From: Sphingomonas cannabina
Lineage (GTDB): Bacteria > Pseudomonadota > Alphaproteobacteria > Sphingomonadales > Sphingomonadaceae
Length of the DNA stretch: 64,000 nt
Direction of reading: 5' to 3'
NCBI RefSeq assembly: GCF_021391395.1
Contig: NZ_CP090059.1
Span: 558,001-622,000 of the forward strand
The notes beneath the pieces are model-generated. The model saw only the letters and a program-made list of their open reading frames with translations. It was not told where the DNA came from and did no database searches. Shown here in pieces: positions 1-9,737 of this stretch (positions are counted from its first letter, which is position 1; each line of letters starts with the position of its first letter). The translations under genes were made by a program, and so were the position numbers.

Positions 1-1300
1 GGCTGAGCATCAGCAGCGAATTGTCGAGATCGAGCCCGAGCGTGATGTCGGAGACCGGGAAGCTCTTCGCGCGGACCGTCTTCACCCGATAGTCGACCTT
101 GGCGTCGAAGTTGCGGAGCGCCTCGATCCTGAGCGGCGCGTCTGGCAGCAGACGCGGACGGCCCTGCACCGTCTCGACGGTGGCGGCGGCGCCGCGGGCG
201 GCGACGGCGTTGGGGTTGTAGCCGATGAAGGGCGCGATATCGACGATGTCGAGCACGCGCGTCGCAAGGTCCGCGGTAAGCAGCAGCCGCGGCTCGCCGA
301 GCCGGATCGTCATGCGGCCGGCGAGATCGCTGTCGCCGAACCGGCCCTTGAGCCCGGTGAAGCGCCACTCGTCATCGCGCTTGGTCACAGCCGAGGTCAG
401 GCGATAGGTGCGCGTGTCGGGCACGGCGATGCCGGCGAGCGCGAAGATGTCGGCGAGATTCTGCCCGCGCACGTTCATGTGGAGGTTGGCGCCCTCGATC
501 TCGGTCGCGCCGGGCAGGGTGCCGGTGACGTCAGCCTCGGTCCGCACGCCCGAGGCGTGGAGCTCCAGCCGGTTCTGCCCGCCGGTGATGGTGGCGTTGG
601 GGGAGAGCAGCGCGCCCGACAGCGTGAAGGGCGTGCCGCGCGCGGTGCCGTCGCCCGCGAAGCGGATCGCGCTGGCGAAGCGGGTATCGCGCGCCTCGAC
701 CGTGCGGAAGCCGATGTCGGCAGCAAGCCGCATCCGGGGATTGCGGTAGCGGAGCCGCGTGCCGGACAGCACCGCACGGCGGATCAGCGGCAGTTCGAGC
801 GGCTCGCCCTTCTGCTCGCTGAAGGTCCAGGTGTTGCGACGGCCCGCCGCATCCCATTCGAGGTCGACATGGCCCTCGTCCAGCGCGAGGACGTTGATCC
901 TTCGCTTGCCGAAGATCAGCGAGGGCGTGCTGATCCGCGCCTCGATCCGCCGGGCGTTGAAGAAATGCCGCGTACCGGCCCAGCCGGGATTGGCGATCGT
1001 CATCCGTTCGGCGACGAACTTGAGCGCGAAGGGATCGAAATAGAGCTGGAAATCGCCGCCGACCTTCACCTCGCGGTGGATCGCGCCGCCGACGATGCGC
1101 TCGAAGGGCGCGCGAAGGAAGCGGCCCTTGGTGACGTAGAGGACGGTCCAGGCGAGCAGGGCGAGGCCGAGCAGCGTCGTAGCGACCGCGATCGCGCTGG
1201 CGAGCGGGGTGCCGAGCGTACGGACCGGCCGGGCCTGCGCTGAGGGCTCGGGAGGAGTTGCGGCATCGGCCACCGCGATCGGCGCATCCCGGTCTGCCAT
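1..1300 (-). CDS. AsmA family protein, 5' part (cut by window edge)
   Basis: An open frame reads leftward from the ATG at 1300-1298 to the window edge with no stop, giving about 433 residues of a longer protein. The N-terminus is a short charged stretch, then one hydrophobic segment at about residues 32-56, then a long polar domain rich in short beta-type segments with repeated 'LRLAADIGF'-like and '[18 protein letters not shown]' stretches. This is the architecture of AsmA/DUF748 proteins: inner-membrane anchored, with a large periplasmic domain implicated in outer-membrane lipid homeostasis. It is divergent from rpmI. The family call rests on overall pattern, and the C-terminus is not visible. 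Confidence 0.75.
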   Translation of the reverse strand, partial: MADRDAPIAVADAATPPEPSAQARPVRTLGTPLASAIAVATTLLGLALLAWTVLYVTKGRFLRAPFERIVGGAIHREVKVGGDFQLYFDPFALKFVAERMTIANPGWAGTRHFFNARRIEARISTPSLIFGKRRINVLALDEGHVDLEWDAAGRRNTWTFSEQKGEPLELPLIRRAVLSGTRLRYRNPRMRLAADIGFRTVEARDTRFASAIRFAGDGTARGTPFTLSGALLSPNATITGGQNRLELHASGVRTEADVTGTLPGATEIEGANLHMNVRGQNLADIFALAGIAVPDTRTYRLTSAVTKRDDEWRFTGLKGRFGDSDLAGRMTIRLGEPRLLLTADLATRVLDIVDIAPFIGYNPNAVAARGAAATVETVQGRPRLLPDAPLRIEALRNFDAKVDYRVKTVRAKSFPVSDITLGLDLDNSLLMLS

Positions 1301-1323
1301 GGCGGTGGAAATCCTCAGGCGCC

Positions 1324-1341
1324 GGCAAGGGTTCCCTTGCC
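1324..1341. other. perfect hairpin in the rpmI leader region
   Basis: GGCAAGGG (1324-1331), two bases, then CCCTTGCC (1334-1341) form a perfect 8-base stem between the divergent AsmA-like gene and rpmI. It lies about 115 bases upstream of the rpmI start. It could be a leader hairpin of the rpmI-rplT transcript, which is autoregulated through its leader in several bacteria, but I see no clear L20-binding fold. A chance palindrome is possible. Confidence 0.3.
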
Positions 1342-1455
1342 TTTCCCGACGCTTGCCGTTATGCGCCCGCGCTTCCGCGATTTTATGGACGAATCGCCCG
1401 GCCAGTGTGGGCTGCCGAGGCGGTTCTTGAAGTCGCCGATGATAAGGAGACGAAA

Positions 1456-1659
1456 ATGCCCAAGCTCAAGACCAAGAGCGGTGTGAAGAAGCGCTTCAAG
1501 TTCACCGCTACCGGCAAGGTCAAGCACGGTGTCGCCGGCAAGCGCCACCGCCTGATCAGCCACAACGCCAAGTACATCCGCCAGAACCGCGGCACCAGCG
1601 TGCTCGCCGACGCCGACGTGGCTCACGTCAAGGCGTGGGCGCCGTACGGTCTCAAGTAA
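1456..1659 (+). CDS. rpmI: 50S ribosomal protein L35
   Basis: This 67-residue basic protein begins [15 protein letters not shown] and contains [16 protein letters not shown], both typical of bacterial L35, and has the normal family length. The start is the ATG at 1456, preceded by AAGGAG at 1444-1449; an upstream ATG that extends the frame back to 1258 has no support. rplT follows 14 bases downstream, the standard rpmI-rplT arrangement. infC, often upstream in other bacteria, is not present here. Confidence 0.97.
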   Translation: MPKLKTKSGVKKRFKFTATGKVKHGVAGKRHRLISHNAKYIRQNRGTSVLADADVAHVKAWAPYGLK

Positions 1660-1673
1660 GGGAGGTCTGAACC

Positions 1674-2039
1674 ATGGCTCGAGTGAAGCGTGGCACGACC
1701 ACCAAGGCCAAGCACAAGCGCATTCTGGATCAGGCGAAGGGCTATTACGGCCGTCGCAAGAACACGATCCGCATCGCCCGCCAGGCGGTGGAGAAGGCCG
1801 GCCAGTACGCCTATCGCGATCGCAAGGTGAAGAAGCGCTCGTTCCGCGCGCTGTGGATCCAGCGCATCAACGCGGGCGTGCGCGCCGAGGGGCTCAGCTA
1901 TTCGCAGTTCATGCACGGGCTGAAGCTCGCCGGCATCGAGCTCGACCGCAAGGTGCTGGCCGACATCGCGATGCACGAGGGCGAGGCCTTTACCGCCATC
2001 GTCGCGCAGGCGAAGGCGGCGCTGCCCCAGGCCGCCTGA
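1674..2039 (+). CDS. rplT: 50S ribosomal protein L20
   Basis: This 121-residue protein starts [18 protein letters not shown] and carries the L20 signature around [19 protein letters not shown] and LWIQRINAG, at the expected length. L20 binds 23S rRNA early in 50S assembly and is the usual autoregulator of its operon. It has AGGTC-type spacing after rpmI and is followed at once by a strong intrinsic terminator, so part of the transcription probably ends before the GNAT-pheST genes. Confidence 0.97.
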   Translation: MARVKRGTTTKAKHKRILDQAKGYYGRRKNTIRIARQAVEKAGQYAYRDRKVKKRSFRALWIQRINAGVRAEGLSYSQFMHGLKLAGIELDRKVLADIAMHEGEAFTAIVAQAKAALPQAA

Positions 2040-2064
2040 GCCGGGCACGCGCGCAAGGGACATG

Positions 2065-2098
2065 GGGCGTCGGTGGCAACACCGGCGCCCTTTGTTTT
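2065..2098 (+). terminator. intrinsic terminator after rplT
   Basis: An 11-base stem (2065-2075 with 2080-2090, one T-G wobble) closes a GCAA tetraloop and is followed by TTTGTTTT. It lies 25 bases after the rplT stop. Its presence argues that the GNAT gene starts at the ATG at 2124 rather than at the GTG at 2073, which lies inside the stem. Confidence 0.75.
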
Positions 2099-2123
2099 GC
2101 TCACCACCAACCGACGGACATAC

Positions 2124-2621
2124 ATGCTCACGCTGATCCCCGCCGATGAAGCCGTCTTCGCCTGGCTGCTGGGCGATGCACCCGCTCCAGCCGATGCGCC
2201 TCCCATCTGTGAAGGCGGGCTGGCCCCGCCCGAGGTCGTGGCGGTCGTGGCCAGGATGGCGGCCCGGGTCCGCCCGTCCTATGACACGCCCTCGGCGTGG
2301 ATGATGGTCGCGGACGGCGAGGCGGTGGGCCTCATCAGCTACAAGGCGGCGCCGGACGCCGCCGGCTGTGTCGACATCGGCTACGGCACCGCGCCGGCGC
2401 GGGAGGGGCGCGGCCATGCCAGCGCGGCGGTGGCGGCGCTCGTCGACTTGTCGCGGGCAAATGGCATCGCCGGCTTGACCGCGGAGACGAGCATCGACAA
2501 CCGGGCATCGCAGCGCGTGCTCGAGCGCAACGGATTCGTACGCACCGGCGAGCGCGACGATCCCGAGGACGGCGCGATGATCTGTTGGTCGCTGACGGTG
2601 GCGCAAGGGGAGACGAAATGA
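2124..2621 (+). CDS. GNAT family N-acetyltransferase (RimJ/RimL-like)
   Basis: This 165-residue protein has a single acetyltransferase fold. The acetyl-CoA pyrophosphate loop is visible as [14 protein letters not shown], preceded by a beta-4 strand (VDIGYGT) and followed by [14 protein letters not shown], the typical motif of RimJ/RimL-like enzymes with a conserved Asn before the last helix. The start at 2124 was chosen because the upstream GTG overlaps a terminator. Its TGA overlaps the pheS ATG (ATGA), so the two are translationally coupled. The substrate is unknown; an insertion between rplT and pheS is not the textbook gene order. Confidence 0.85.
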   Translation: MLTLIPADEAVFAWLLGDAPAPADAPPICEGGLAPPEVVAVVARMAARVRPSYDTPSAWMMVADGEAVGLISYKAAPDAAGCVDIGYGTAPAREGRGHASAAVAALVDLSRANGIAGLTAETSIDNRASQRVLERNGFVRTGERDDPEDGAMICWSLTVAQGETK

Positions 2622-3694
2622 GTACCGACCTGGACCGGCTCCGCGCGGACCTGCTGGCGTCGATCGACGCCGCGAGCGGCCTCGACGCCCTCGATGCGGT
2701 GCGCGTGCATGCGCTCGGCAAGTCCGGCGCGGTGACCGGGCTGCTCAAGACGCTGGGCGGCATGACCCCCGAGCAGCGTCAGGTCGAAGGTCCGCGCATC
2801 CACGCCCTGCGCGAGGCGGTGACGGACGCGATTGCCGCGCGCAAGGACGTGCTGGAGCGCGCGGCGCTCGACGCGCGGCTGGCGAGCGAGACGCTCGACA
2901 TGACGCTGCCGGTCGACCTGCCGGCGCCGGGCAGTGTCCATCCGGTGAGCCAGGTGATGGACGAGCTCGCCGAGATCTTCGCCGACTTGGGCTTCGCGGT
3001 CGCCACCGGCCCGGAGATCGAGGACGACTGGCATAATTTCACCGCGCTCAACATCCCGGAGACGCATCCGGCGCGGGCGATGCACGACACCTTCTACATC
3101 GCCGGCGAGCACGAGCGGCCGATGGTGCTGCGCACGCACACCTCGCCCGTGCAGATCCGCGCGATGACCAGCCAGAAGCCGCCGATCCGCATCATCGCGC
3201 CGGGGCGCACCTACCGCTCGGATTCGGACGCGACGCACACGCCGATGTTCCACCAGGTCGAGGGACTGGTGATCGACAAGGGCATCACGCTCGGCCACCT
3301 CAAATGGACGCTGGAGACCTTTCTCAAGGCCTATTTCGAGCGCGACGACATCGTGCTGCGCCTGAGGCCCAGCTACTTCCCCTTCACCGAGCCCTCGGCG
3401 GAGGTCGACGTCGGCTACACCGTCCAGAACGGCAAGCGCGTGATCGGCGGATCGGATGGCTGGATGGAGGTGCTGGGCAGCGGCATGGTCCATCCCAGGG
3501 TGATCGCCGCCTGCGGGCTCGATCCCGCCGAATGGCAGGGCTTCGCCTTCGGCTGCGGCATCGACCGGCTGGCGATGCTGAAATACGGCATGGATGACCT
3601 CCGCGCTTTCTTCGACGGCGATATCCGCTGGCTCAGGCATTACGGATTCTCGGCGCTGGACGTGCCCACGCTGTCGGCAGGAGTGGGGGCATGA
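2618..3694 (+). CDS. pheS: phenylalanyl-tRNA synthetase alpha subunit
   Basis: This 358-residue protein is the catalytic subunit of the alpha2beta2 PheRS. An N-terminal coiled-coil region (about residues 1-85) precedes a class II synthetase core: motif 2 around [18 protein letters not shown] and motif 3 in [17 protein letters not shown]. The length matches the family. The ATG at 2618 overlaps the GNAT stop, and the stop overlaps the pheT start at 3691, giving a tightly coupled GNAT-pheS-pheT unit. I saw no Phe-rich leader peptide upstream. Confidence 0.97.
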   Translation: MSTDLDRLRADLLASIDAASGLDALDAVRVHALGKSGAVTGLLKTLGGMTPEQRQVEGPRIHALREAVTDAIAARKDVLERAALDARLASETLDMTLPVDLPAPGSVHPVSQVMDELAEIFADLGFAVATGPEIEDDWHNFTALNIPETHPARAMHDTFYIAGEHERPMVLRTHTSPVQIRAMTSQKPPIRIIAPGRTYRSDSDATHTPMFHQVEGLVIDKGITLGHLKWTLETFLKAYFERDDIVLRLRPSYFPFTEPSAEVDVGYTVQNGKRVIGGSDGWMEVLGSGMVHPRVIAACGLDPAEWQGFAFGCGIDRLAMLKYGMDDLRAFFDGDIRWLRHYGFSALDVPTLSAGVGA

Positions 3695-6042
3695 AGTTCA
3701 CGCTTGGCTGGCTCAAGGAACATCTGGAGACGACCGCCACCGCCGACGAGGTGGCGGAAACGCTGACGCGCATCGGTCTGGAGGTCGAGGGCGTTGAGAA
3801 CCCGGGCGCCAAGCTTGCGGACTTCCGCGTGGCGCGCGTGCTGACGGCGGAGAAGCATCCGCAGGCGGACAAGCTGCAGGTGCTGACCGTGGATGCGGGA
3901 GAGGGTCCGCTGCAGGTGGTATGCGGCGCCCCCAACGCGCGCGCGGGACTGGTCGGTGTGTTCGGGATGCCGGGCGCGGTGGTGCCGGCCAACGGCATGG
4001 TGCTGAAGGTCGCCGAGATCCGCGGCGTCATCTCCAACGGCATGATGTGCTCGACGCGCGAGCTGGAGCTCGGCGACGATCACGACGGCATCATCGAGCT
4101 GCCCGCGGACGCGCCCGTCGGCACGCCCTTCCCCGACTATGCGGGGCTGACCGATCCGGTGTTCGACATCAGCGTCACCCCCAACCGCCAGGACTGCATG
4201 GGCGTGCGCGGCATCGCGCGCGATCTCGCCGCGGCGGGGCTGGGGACGCTGAAGCCGCTCAAGGTGGAGCCGGTCGCGGGCGAAGGCCCGGGCCCGAACA
4301 TCACCATCGAGGACCCGGCCGGCTGCCCGGCCTTCTACGGCCAGGACGTCTCCGGCGTCACCAACGGCGAGGCGCCCGAGTGGATGCGGCGCCGCCTGAC
4401 CGCGATCGGGCAGCGGCCGATCTCGGCGCTGGTCGACATCACCAACTATGTGATGATCGATCTCGGCCGCCCCCTGCACGTCTACGACAAGGCCAAGCTC
4501 AAGGGCGACCTCCGCGCCCGCAAGGCCAAGCCGGGCGAGGAGGTGCTGGCGCTCAACGGCCGGACCTATGCGCTCGACGAGACGATGACGGTGATCGCGG
4601 ACGCCGAGACGGTCCACGACATCGGCGGCATCATGGGCGGCGAGCATTCGGGGGTGTCCGAGACCACCACCGACGTCACCATCGAATGCGCCTATTTCGA
4701 TCCCGAGAGCATCGCCCGCACCGGGCAGAAGCTCGCCCTCACCAGCGATGCGCGCCAGCGTTTCGAGCGCGGAGTCGACCCTGCGTTCCTCGACGACGGA
4801 CTCGCGATTGCGACCCGTCTCGTGCTCGACATCTGCGGCGGCAAGGCGAGCGGCGTCACCCGCGCCGGCCAGCCGCCGGTCGAGCCAAAAGTGGTGGTTT
4901 ATGAGCCTGCGCTAGCCGAAACGCTGGGGGGCCTCGCAATACCCCATGATCGCCAGCTCGCGATCCTCGAGAGCCTTGGTTTCAAAGTCGCGTTCGATTG
5001 GCACGTCATCGTTCCGACCTGGCGCCGCGACATCGACGGCGCTGCCGACCTGGTCGAGGAGGTGATCCGCATCGAAGGCATCGACAAGGTCCCCTCGACC
5101 CCGCTGCCGCGCGTCCCCGGCGTCGCCCGCCCGACCGCCACGCCGGCGCAGAAGCTGGAGCGCAAGCTGCGCCGCAGCGCCGCCGCGCGCGGACTCGCCG
5201 AGGCGGTGACGTGGAGCTTCATCTCGGAAGCCGAGGCCGCGCCGTTCGGCGAGGCGCCATGGATCGTCGCCAATCCGATCAGCGAGGACATGAAGGTGAT
5301 GCGTCCGTCGCTGCTGCCGGGCCTGCTCGCCGCCGCCGAGCGCAACCTCAAGCGCGGCGCGACGTCGGTACGCCTGTTCGAGATCGGGCGGCGCTATCTC
5401 GCCGACGCCGAGCGGCCGACCCTGGGCGTGGTGCTGGCCGGCGAGCGCCGCCCGCGCGGCTGGGCGGCGGGCAAGGCGCAGGGCTTCGACGCGTTCGACG
5501 CCAAGGCCGAGGCGCTGGCGCTGCTCGACGCCGCCGGCGCGCCGGTCGCCAACCTCCAGGTGATGGGCGAAGCAGGCGCGACCTGGCACCCTGGTCAGTC
5601 GGGCACGCTGCGGCTCGGGCCGAAGACGGTGCTCGCCGCGTTCGGGATGCTGCATCCGTCGACGCTCAAGGCGTTCGACCTCGACGGCGACGTCGCCGCG
5701 GTCGAGCTCTATCTCGACGCATTGCCGGCGAAGCGCGGATCGGGGTTCATGCGCCCGGCCTATACGCCGCCGGCGCTCCAGGCGGTGACGCGCGACTTCG
5801 CCTTCCTGGTGCCGGAGAGCCTCGCGGCGGGCGATCTCGTCCGTGCCATCCGCGGCGCCGACAAGGAGCGGATCGTCGAAGCGCGGCTGTTCGACCGCTT
5901 CGTCAAGGACGGGCAGGTGAGCCTCGCCGTCGAGGTGACGCTGCAGCCGATCGAGAAGAGCTTCACCGATGCCGACCTCAAGGCGACCGCTGACAAGGTG
6001 ATCGCCGCGGCGGCCAAGCTGGGAGCAAGCCTGCGTGGCTGA
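3691..6042 (+). CDS. pheT: phenylalanyl-tRNA synthetase beta subunit
   Basis: This 783-residue protein has the usual PheT domain order: EMAP-type tRNA-binding domain near residues 40-150, B3/B4 editing domain with [16 protein letters not shown] and [12 protein letters not shown]5 domain, catalytic-like core, and a C-terminal anticodon-binding domain (from about residue 690, beginning near [10 protein letters not shown]). It aminoacylates tRNA-Phe together with PheS and edits mischarged Tyr. The ATG overlaps the pheS stop codon, and the end overlaps the next gene by 8 bases. Confidence 0.97.
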   Translation: MKFTLGWLKEHLETTATADEVAETLTRIGLEVEGVENPGAKLADFRVARVLTAEKHPQADKLQVLTVDAGEGPLQVVCGAPNARAGLVGVFGMPGAVVPANGMVLKVAEIRGVISNGMMCSTRELELGDDHDGIIELPADAPVGTPFPDYAGLTDPVFDISVTPNRQDCMGVRGIARDLAAAGLGTLKPLKVEPVAGEGPGPNITIEDPAGCPAFYGQDVSGVTNGEAPEWMRRRLTAIGQRPISALVDITNYVMIDLGRPLHVYDKAKLKGDLRARKAKPGEEVLALNGRTYALDETMTVIADAETVHDIGGIMGGEHSGVSETTTDVTIECAYFDPESIARTGQKLALTSDARQRFERGVDPAFLDDGLAIATRLVLDICGGKASGVTRAGQPPVEPKVVVYEPALAETLGGLAIPHDRQLAILESLGFKVAFDWHVIVPTWRRDIDGAADLVEEVIRIEGIDKVPSTPLPRVPGVARPTATPAQKLERKLRRSAAARGLAEAVTWSFISEAEAAPFGEAPWIVANPISEDMKVMRPSLLPGLLAAAERNLKRGATSVRLFEIGRRYLADAERPTLGVVLAGERRPRGWAAGKAQGFDAFDAKAEALALLDAAGAPVANLQVMGEAGATWHPGQSGTLRLGPKTVLAAFGMLHPSTLKAFDLDGDVAAVELYLDALPAKRGSGFMRPAYTPPALQAVTRDFAFLVPESLAAGDLVRAIRGADKERIVEARLFDRFVKDGQVSLAVEVTLQPIEKSFTDADLKATADKVIAAAAKLGASLRG

Positions 6043-6910
6043 GACCGTCACCATCGCGACCGAGCTGTTCGAGGCGGAGATCGCCTTCGCCGGTGCCGAG
6101 CTCATCGGACTTCGCCAGCATGGCGGACAGGAGCTGATGCACTCGGGCGATCCGGCCTGGTGGTCCGGACGCGCGCCGCTGCTGTTCCCGAACGTCGGTG
6201 CGTTGAACGACGACGTCTACCGGCTGGACGGCCGTGAGTTCGCGATGCCGAAGCACGGCTTCGCGCGTCGCAGCCGCTTCGATCTGGTCGAAAGCAGCGC
6301 CAGTGCCGCCCACTTCCGCCTGACCGACAGCGCCGAGACGCGGGCGATCTACCCCTTCGCCTTCGCGCTCGACATGGCATTCGTCGGCGAGGGCGCGACG
6401 CTGACGATGACCGCGACCGTCCGCAACCGCGGCGAGGTCGACATGCCGGCGAGCTTCGGTTTCCATCCCGCCTTCCGCTGGCCGCTGCCCGGCGCGAGCG
6501 GGCGGACCGGCCATCGGCTGGTCTTCGAGCGGCCGGAGCCGGCGCCGCTGTGCAAGCTCACGCCCGGCGGCCTGATGACTGCCGACGCGCGCCCGAGCCC
6601 GGTCGTCGGCGACACGCTGGAGCTGAACGACGAGCTGTTCACCGCCGACGCGCTGATCTGGGATCATCCGGCGAGCGGTCGCCTGCGCTATGAAGGCGAT
6701 GGCCCGGTCGCGCTCGACATCGGCTTCCCCGATGCCGAGTGGCTGGGCGTCTGGACCAAGCCCGGCGCGCCGTTCGTCTGCGTGGAGCCGTGGTGGGGGC
6801 ATGCCGATCCGGCGGGCTATGAGGGCGAGATCTGGGACAAGCCCGGCATCATCCGCTTCGCCCCAAGCGAAAGCCGTGAGTTCGCGATGCAGGTGACGCT
6901 GACGCGCTGA
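6035..6910 (+). CDS. aldose 1-epimerase family protein (YeaD/LacX type)
   Basis: This 291-residue protein starts at a GTG (6035) inside the last codons of pheT. It has the galactose mutarotase-like beta-sandwich pattern: GGQELMHSGDPAWWSGRAP near the N-terminus, PKHGFARRSRFDLV, ASFGFHPAFRWPL, and a C-terminal CVEPWWGHADP segment, which corresponds to the family's conserved Glu-containing stretch. Such proteins interconvert anomers of hexoses or hexose phosphates; the sugar cannot be told from sequence. It is co-directional with pheT and probably co-transcribed. Confidence 0.82.
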   Translation: MAETVTIATELFEAEIAFAGAELIGLRQHGGQELMHSGDPAWWSGRAPLLFPNVGALNDDVYRLDGREFAMPKHGFARRSRFDLVESSASAAHFRLTDSAETRAIYPFAFALDMAFVGEGATLTMTATVRNRGEVDMPASFGFHPAFRWPLPGASGRTGHRLVFERPEPAPLCKLTPGGLMTADARPSPVVGDTLELNDELFTADALIWDHPASGRLRYEGDGPVALDIGFPDAEWLGVWTKPGAPFVCVEPWWGHADPAGYEGEIWDKPGIIRFAPSESREFAMQVTLTR

Positions 6911-6964
6911 CGCTTGCGCGACGCGCAATTGACGCTGCAGTGCAGCATCTCCAGTTGAACGAGG

Positions 6965-8167
6965 ATGTCCGCGACACCTGGTATCACTCGCAAGCCGGCC
7001 CCGGTCGGCCTGGTCCATCTCGCGCTGGCGGTCGGCGGGTTCGCGATCGGCACGACCGAGTTCGCGACGATGAGCCTGCTGCCGTTCTTCGCGCAGGATC
7101 TCCGCATCGATCCGACCACTGCCGGCCATGTGATCAGCGCCTATGCGCTCGGCGTGGTCGTCGGCGCACCGGCGATCGCGGTGCTCGGCGCGAAGCTGCC
7201 GCGGCGGACCCTGCTGGTCGTGCTGATGACGTTGTTCGCGCTCGGCAACGCGCTGTCGGGGATCGCGGGGAGCTACCAGGCGATGCTGGTATTCCGCTTC
7301 CTCGCCGGGCTGCCGCACGGCGCCTATTTCGGCATCGCGTCGCTGGTCGCGGCGGGGCTGGTGCCGCAGGCCATGCGGACCCGGGCGGTCGCGCGCGTGC
7401 TGCTGGGGCTCACGGTCGCGACGATCGTCGGCGTGCCGCTCGCCAATTGGCTCGGACAGGCGGTGGGCTGGAGATGGGTGTTCGCGCTCGTCGCTGCGCT
7501 GGCGCTGCTGACCGCGCTGCTCGTGCTGCTGTTCGCGCCCGCCGACCGCGCCGATCCCGATGCGAGCCCGCTGCGTGAGCTGAGCGCGCTGGCTCGGCCG
7601 CAGGTGTGGCTGACGCTCGGCACCGGTGCGATCGGGTTCGGCGGACTGTTCGCGGTCTACACCTATCTCGCCGATACGATGCTGGCGGTGACGCATGTGC
7701 CGGAGAGCGCCATTCCGATCGCGCTCGCCGCTTTCGGCTTCGGCATGACCGCCGGCAACCTGATCGCGCCGCGTTTCGCCGATCGCGCATTGATGCCGAC
7801 CGCGGCGGCGATCCTGCTGTGGTCGGCCGCGGCGCTGGCGGCCTGGCCGTTCGCCGCCGGGCAGTTCTGGTCGGTGTGCCTCGGCACCTTCGCGATCGGC
7901 CTGGGCGGGGCGCTGGGCACGGTGCTACAGACGCGGCTGATGGACGTCGCCGGCAACGCGCAGGGGCTGGCGGCGGCGCTCAACCATTCGGCGTTCAACG
8001 TCGCCAACGCGCTCGGGCCGTGGCTCGGCGGGCTTGCGATCGCGGCGGGACTGGGCTGGACCTCGACCGGCTGGGTCGGCGCAGCGCTGGCGCTGGGCGG
8101 CCTCGCCATGCTGGGCGTATCGGTGCTGGCCGAGCGCGGCGCCGCCAGACCAGTCGTCGCCTGCTGA
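6965..8167 (+). CDS. MFS transporter, DHA1/AraJ-like
   Basis: This 400-residue protein has about 12 hydrophobic segments. The first helix carries GGFAIGTTEFATMSLLP, a signature of AraJ/YdhP-type drug:H+ antiporter-1 carriers, followed by the loop 2-3 motif GAKLPRRTLL. Proteins of this group export sugars or drugs; no substrate can be assigned. It follows the epimerase by 54 bases on the same strand. A related carrier is encoded at 15131-16327. Confidence 0.85.
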   Translation: MSATPGITRKPAPVGLVHLALAVGGFAIGTTEFATMSLLPFFAQDLRIDPTTAGHVISAYALGVVVGAPAIAVLGAKLPRRTLLVVLMTLFALGNALSGIAGSYQAMLVFRFLAGLPHGAYFGIASLVAAGLVPQAMRTRAVARVLLGLTVATIVGVPLANWLGQAVGWRWVFALVAALALLTALLVLLFAPADRADPDASPLRELSALARPQVWLTLGTGAIGFGGLFAVYTYLADTMLAVTHVPESAIPIALAAFGFGMTAGNLIAPRFADRALMPTAAAILLWSAAALAAWPFAAGQFWSVCLGTFAIGLGGALGTVLQTRLMDVAGNAQGLAAALNHSAFNVANALGPWLGGLAIAAGLGWTSTGWVGAALALGGLAMLGVSVLAERGAARPVVAC

Positions 8168-8210
8168 CGCGAATCTCGCATCGCGGCGCCAAAGCCGCTA
8201 GGGGGCCGCG

Positions 8211-9737
8211 ATGACCTCTCCCCGCCGTACCTTCGCGATCATCTCCCACCCCGACGCCGGCAAGACCACCTTGACCGAGAAGCTGCTGCTGAAGGGCGGC
8301 GCGATCCACTTGGCCGGCGAGGTCAAGGCGCGCGGCCAGGCGCGGCGCGCGCGCTCCGACTGGATGAAGATCGAGCAGCAGCGCGGCATCTCGGTCACCT
8401 CGTCGGTGATGACGTTCGAGAAGGACGGCATCACCTTCAACCTGCTCGACACGCCGGGCCACGAGGATTTCAGCGAGGACACCTACCGCACGCTGACCGC
8501 GGTCGATTCCGCGGTGATGGTGATCGACGCCGCGCGCGGCATCGAGAGCCAGACGCGCAAGCTGTTCGAGGTGTGCCGGCTGCGCTCGGTGCCGATCATC
8601 ACCTTCGTCAACAAGGTCGACCGCGAGGGCCGTCCGCCGTTCGAGCTGCTCGACGAGATCGCCGACGTGCTGGCATTGGACGTCGCGCCGATGACTTGGC
8701 CAGTGGGTATGGGCGGCACCTTCGAGGGCGTCTACGATCCCGTCGCCGACCGCATCGCCCGCCCCGAGGGCGACAGCCGCGAGTTCCTCGGCAAGGTCGA
8801 AGTGGCGCCGACCCTGCCCGAGGCGGTGCGGGAGGAGATCGAGCTGGCGCAGGCCGGCTATGCCGCGTTCGACGGCGATGCCTATCGCCACGGTGATCTG
8901 ACGCCAGTCTATTTCGGCTCGGCGCTCAAGGAATTCGGGGTCGAGGAGCTGATCGCCGCGCTCGCCGAGCACGCCCCGCCGCCGCGCCCGCAGCCGGCCG
9001 AGCCGGCGCCGGTCGCGCCCGACCGCGACGACGTCACCGGCTTCGTGTTCAAGGTCCAGGCCAACATGGACCCGCAGCACCGCGACCGCATCGCCTTCAT
9101 GCGGCTGTGCTCGGGCACCTTCAAGCGCGGCATGAAGCTGGTGCCGACCGGCCACGGCAAGCCGATCGCGATCCACTCGCCGATCCTGTTCTTCGCCCAG
9201 CAGCGCGAACTGGCGGACGAGGCCTTTCCGGGCGACATCATCGGCATTCCCAACCACGGCACGCTGCGCGTCGGCGACACGCTCAGCGAGAAGGCGGACG
9301 TGCGCTTCACCGGCCTTCCCAACTTCGCGCCGGAGATCCTGCGCCGCGTCGCGCTCAAGGACCCGACCAAGACCAAGCAGCTGCGCAAGGCGCTCGACGA
9401 CCTGTCGGAGGAGGGAGTGATCCAGGTCTTCTATCCCGAGATCGGCTCCAACTGGATCATCGGCGTGGTCGGACAGCTCCAGCTCGACGTGCTGCTGTCG
9501 CGGCTGGAGGCCGAGTATAAAGTCGCGGCGGCGCTCGAGCCCTCGCCCTACGACACCGCGCGCTGGATTTCGGCGGAGAATCCGACCGACCTCAAGGAGT
9601 TCGCGGACCTCAATAAAGGCGCGATGGCGAGGGACCGCGACGGCAACCCGGTCTTCCTCGCCAAATCGGCGTGGGAGGTAGGATATGTCTCCGACCGTTA
9701 TCCGAAGGTGCGGTTCGCGGGGACGCGGGAACGTTAG
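8211..9737 (+). CDS. prfC: peptide chain release factor 3
   Basis: This 508-residue translational GTPase recycles RF1/RF2 from the ribosome after termination. G1 is SHPDAGKTTLTEKL, G2 is in the QRGISVTSSV region, G3 is DTPGHEDFSEDTYRTL and G4 is NKVDREGRPPFELLDEI, which distinguishes RF3 from EF-G. The C-terminal RF3 domain has PTKTKQLRKALDDLSEEG and WEVGYVSDRYP. It is slightly shorter than the 529-residue E. coli protein. The TAG stop overlaps the stop of the convergent MFS gene. Confidence 0.96.
   Translation: MTSPRRTFAIISHPDAGKTTLTEKLLLKGGAIHLAGEVKARGQARRARSDWMKIEQQRGISVTSSVMTFEKDGITFNLLDTPGHEDFSEDTYRTLTAVDSAVMVIDAARGIESQTRKLFEVCRLRSVPIITFVNKVDREGRPPFELLDEIADVLALDVAPMTWPVGMGGTFEGVYDPVADRIARPEGDSREFLGKVEVAPTLPEAVREEIELAQAGYAAFDGDAYRHGDLTPVYFGSALKEFGVEELIAALAEHAPPPRPQPAEPAPVAPDRDDVTGFVFKVQANMDPQHRDRIAFMRLCSGTFKRGMKLVPTGHGKPIAIHSPILFFAQQRELADEAFPGDIIGIPNHGTLRVGDTLSEKADVRFTGLPNFAPEILRRVALKDPTKTKQLRKALDDLSEEGVIQVFYPEIGSNWIIGVVGQLQLDVLLSRLEAEYKVAAALEPSPYDTARWISAENPTDLKEFADLNKGAMARDRDGNPVFLAKSAWEVGYVSDRYPKVRFAGTRER

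Noticed and set aside
1301..1455. A full L20 leader riboregulator before rpmI
   Set aside because: Only one simple hairpin is clear; I cannot build the expected pseudoknot or rRNA mimic from the sequence.
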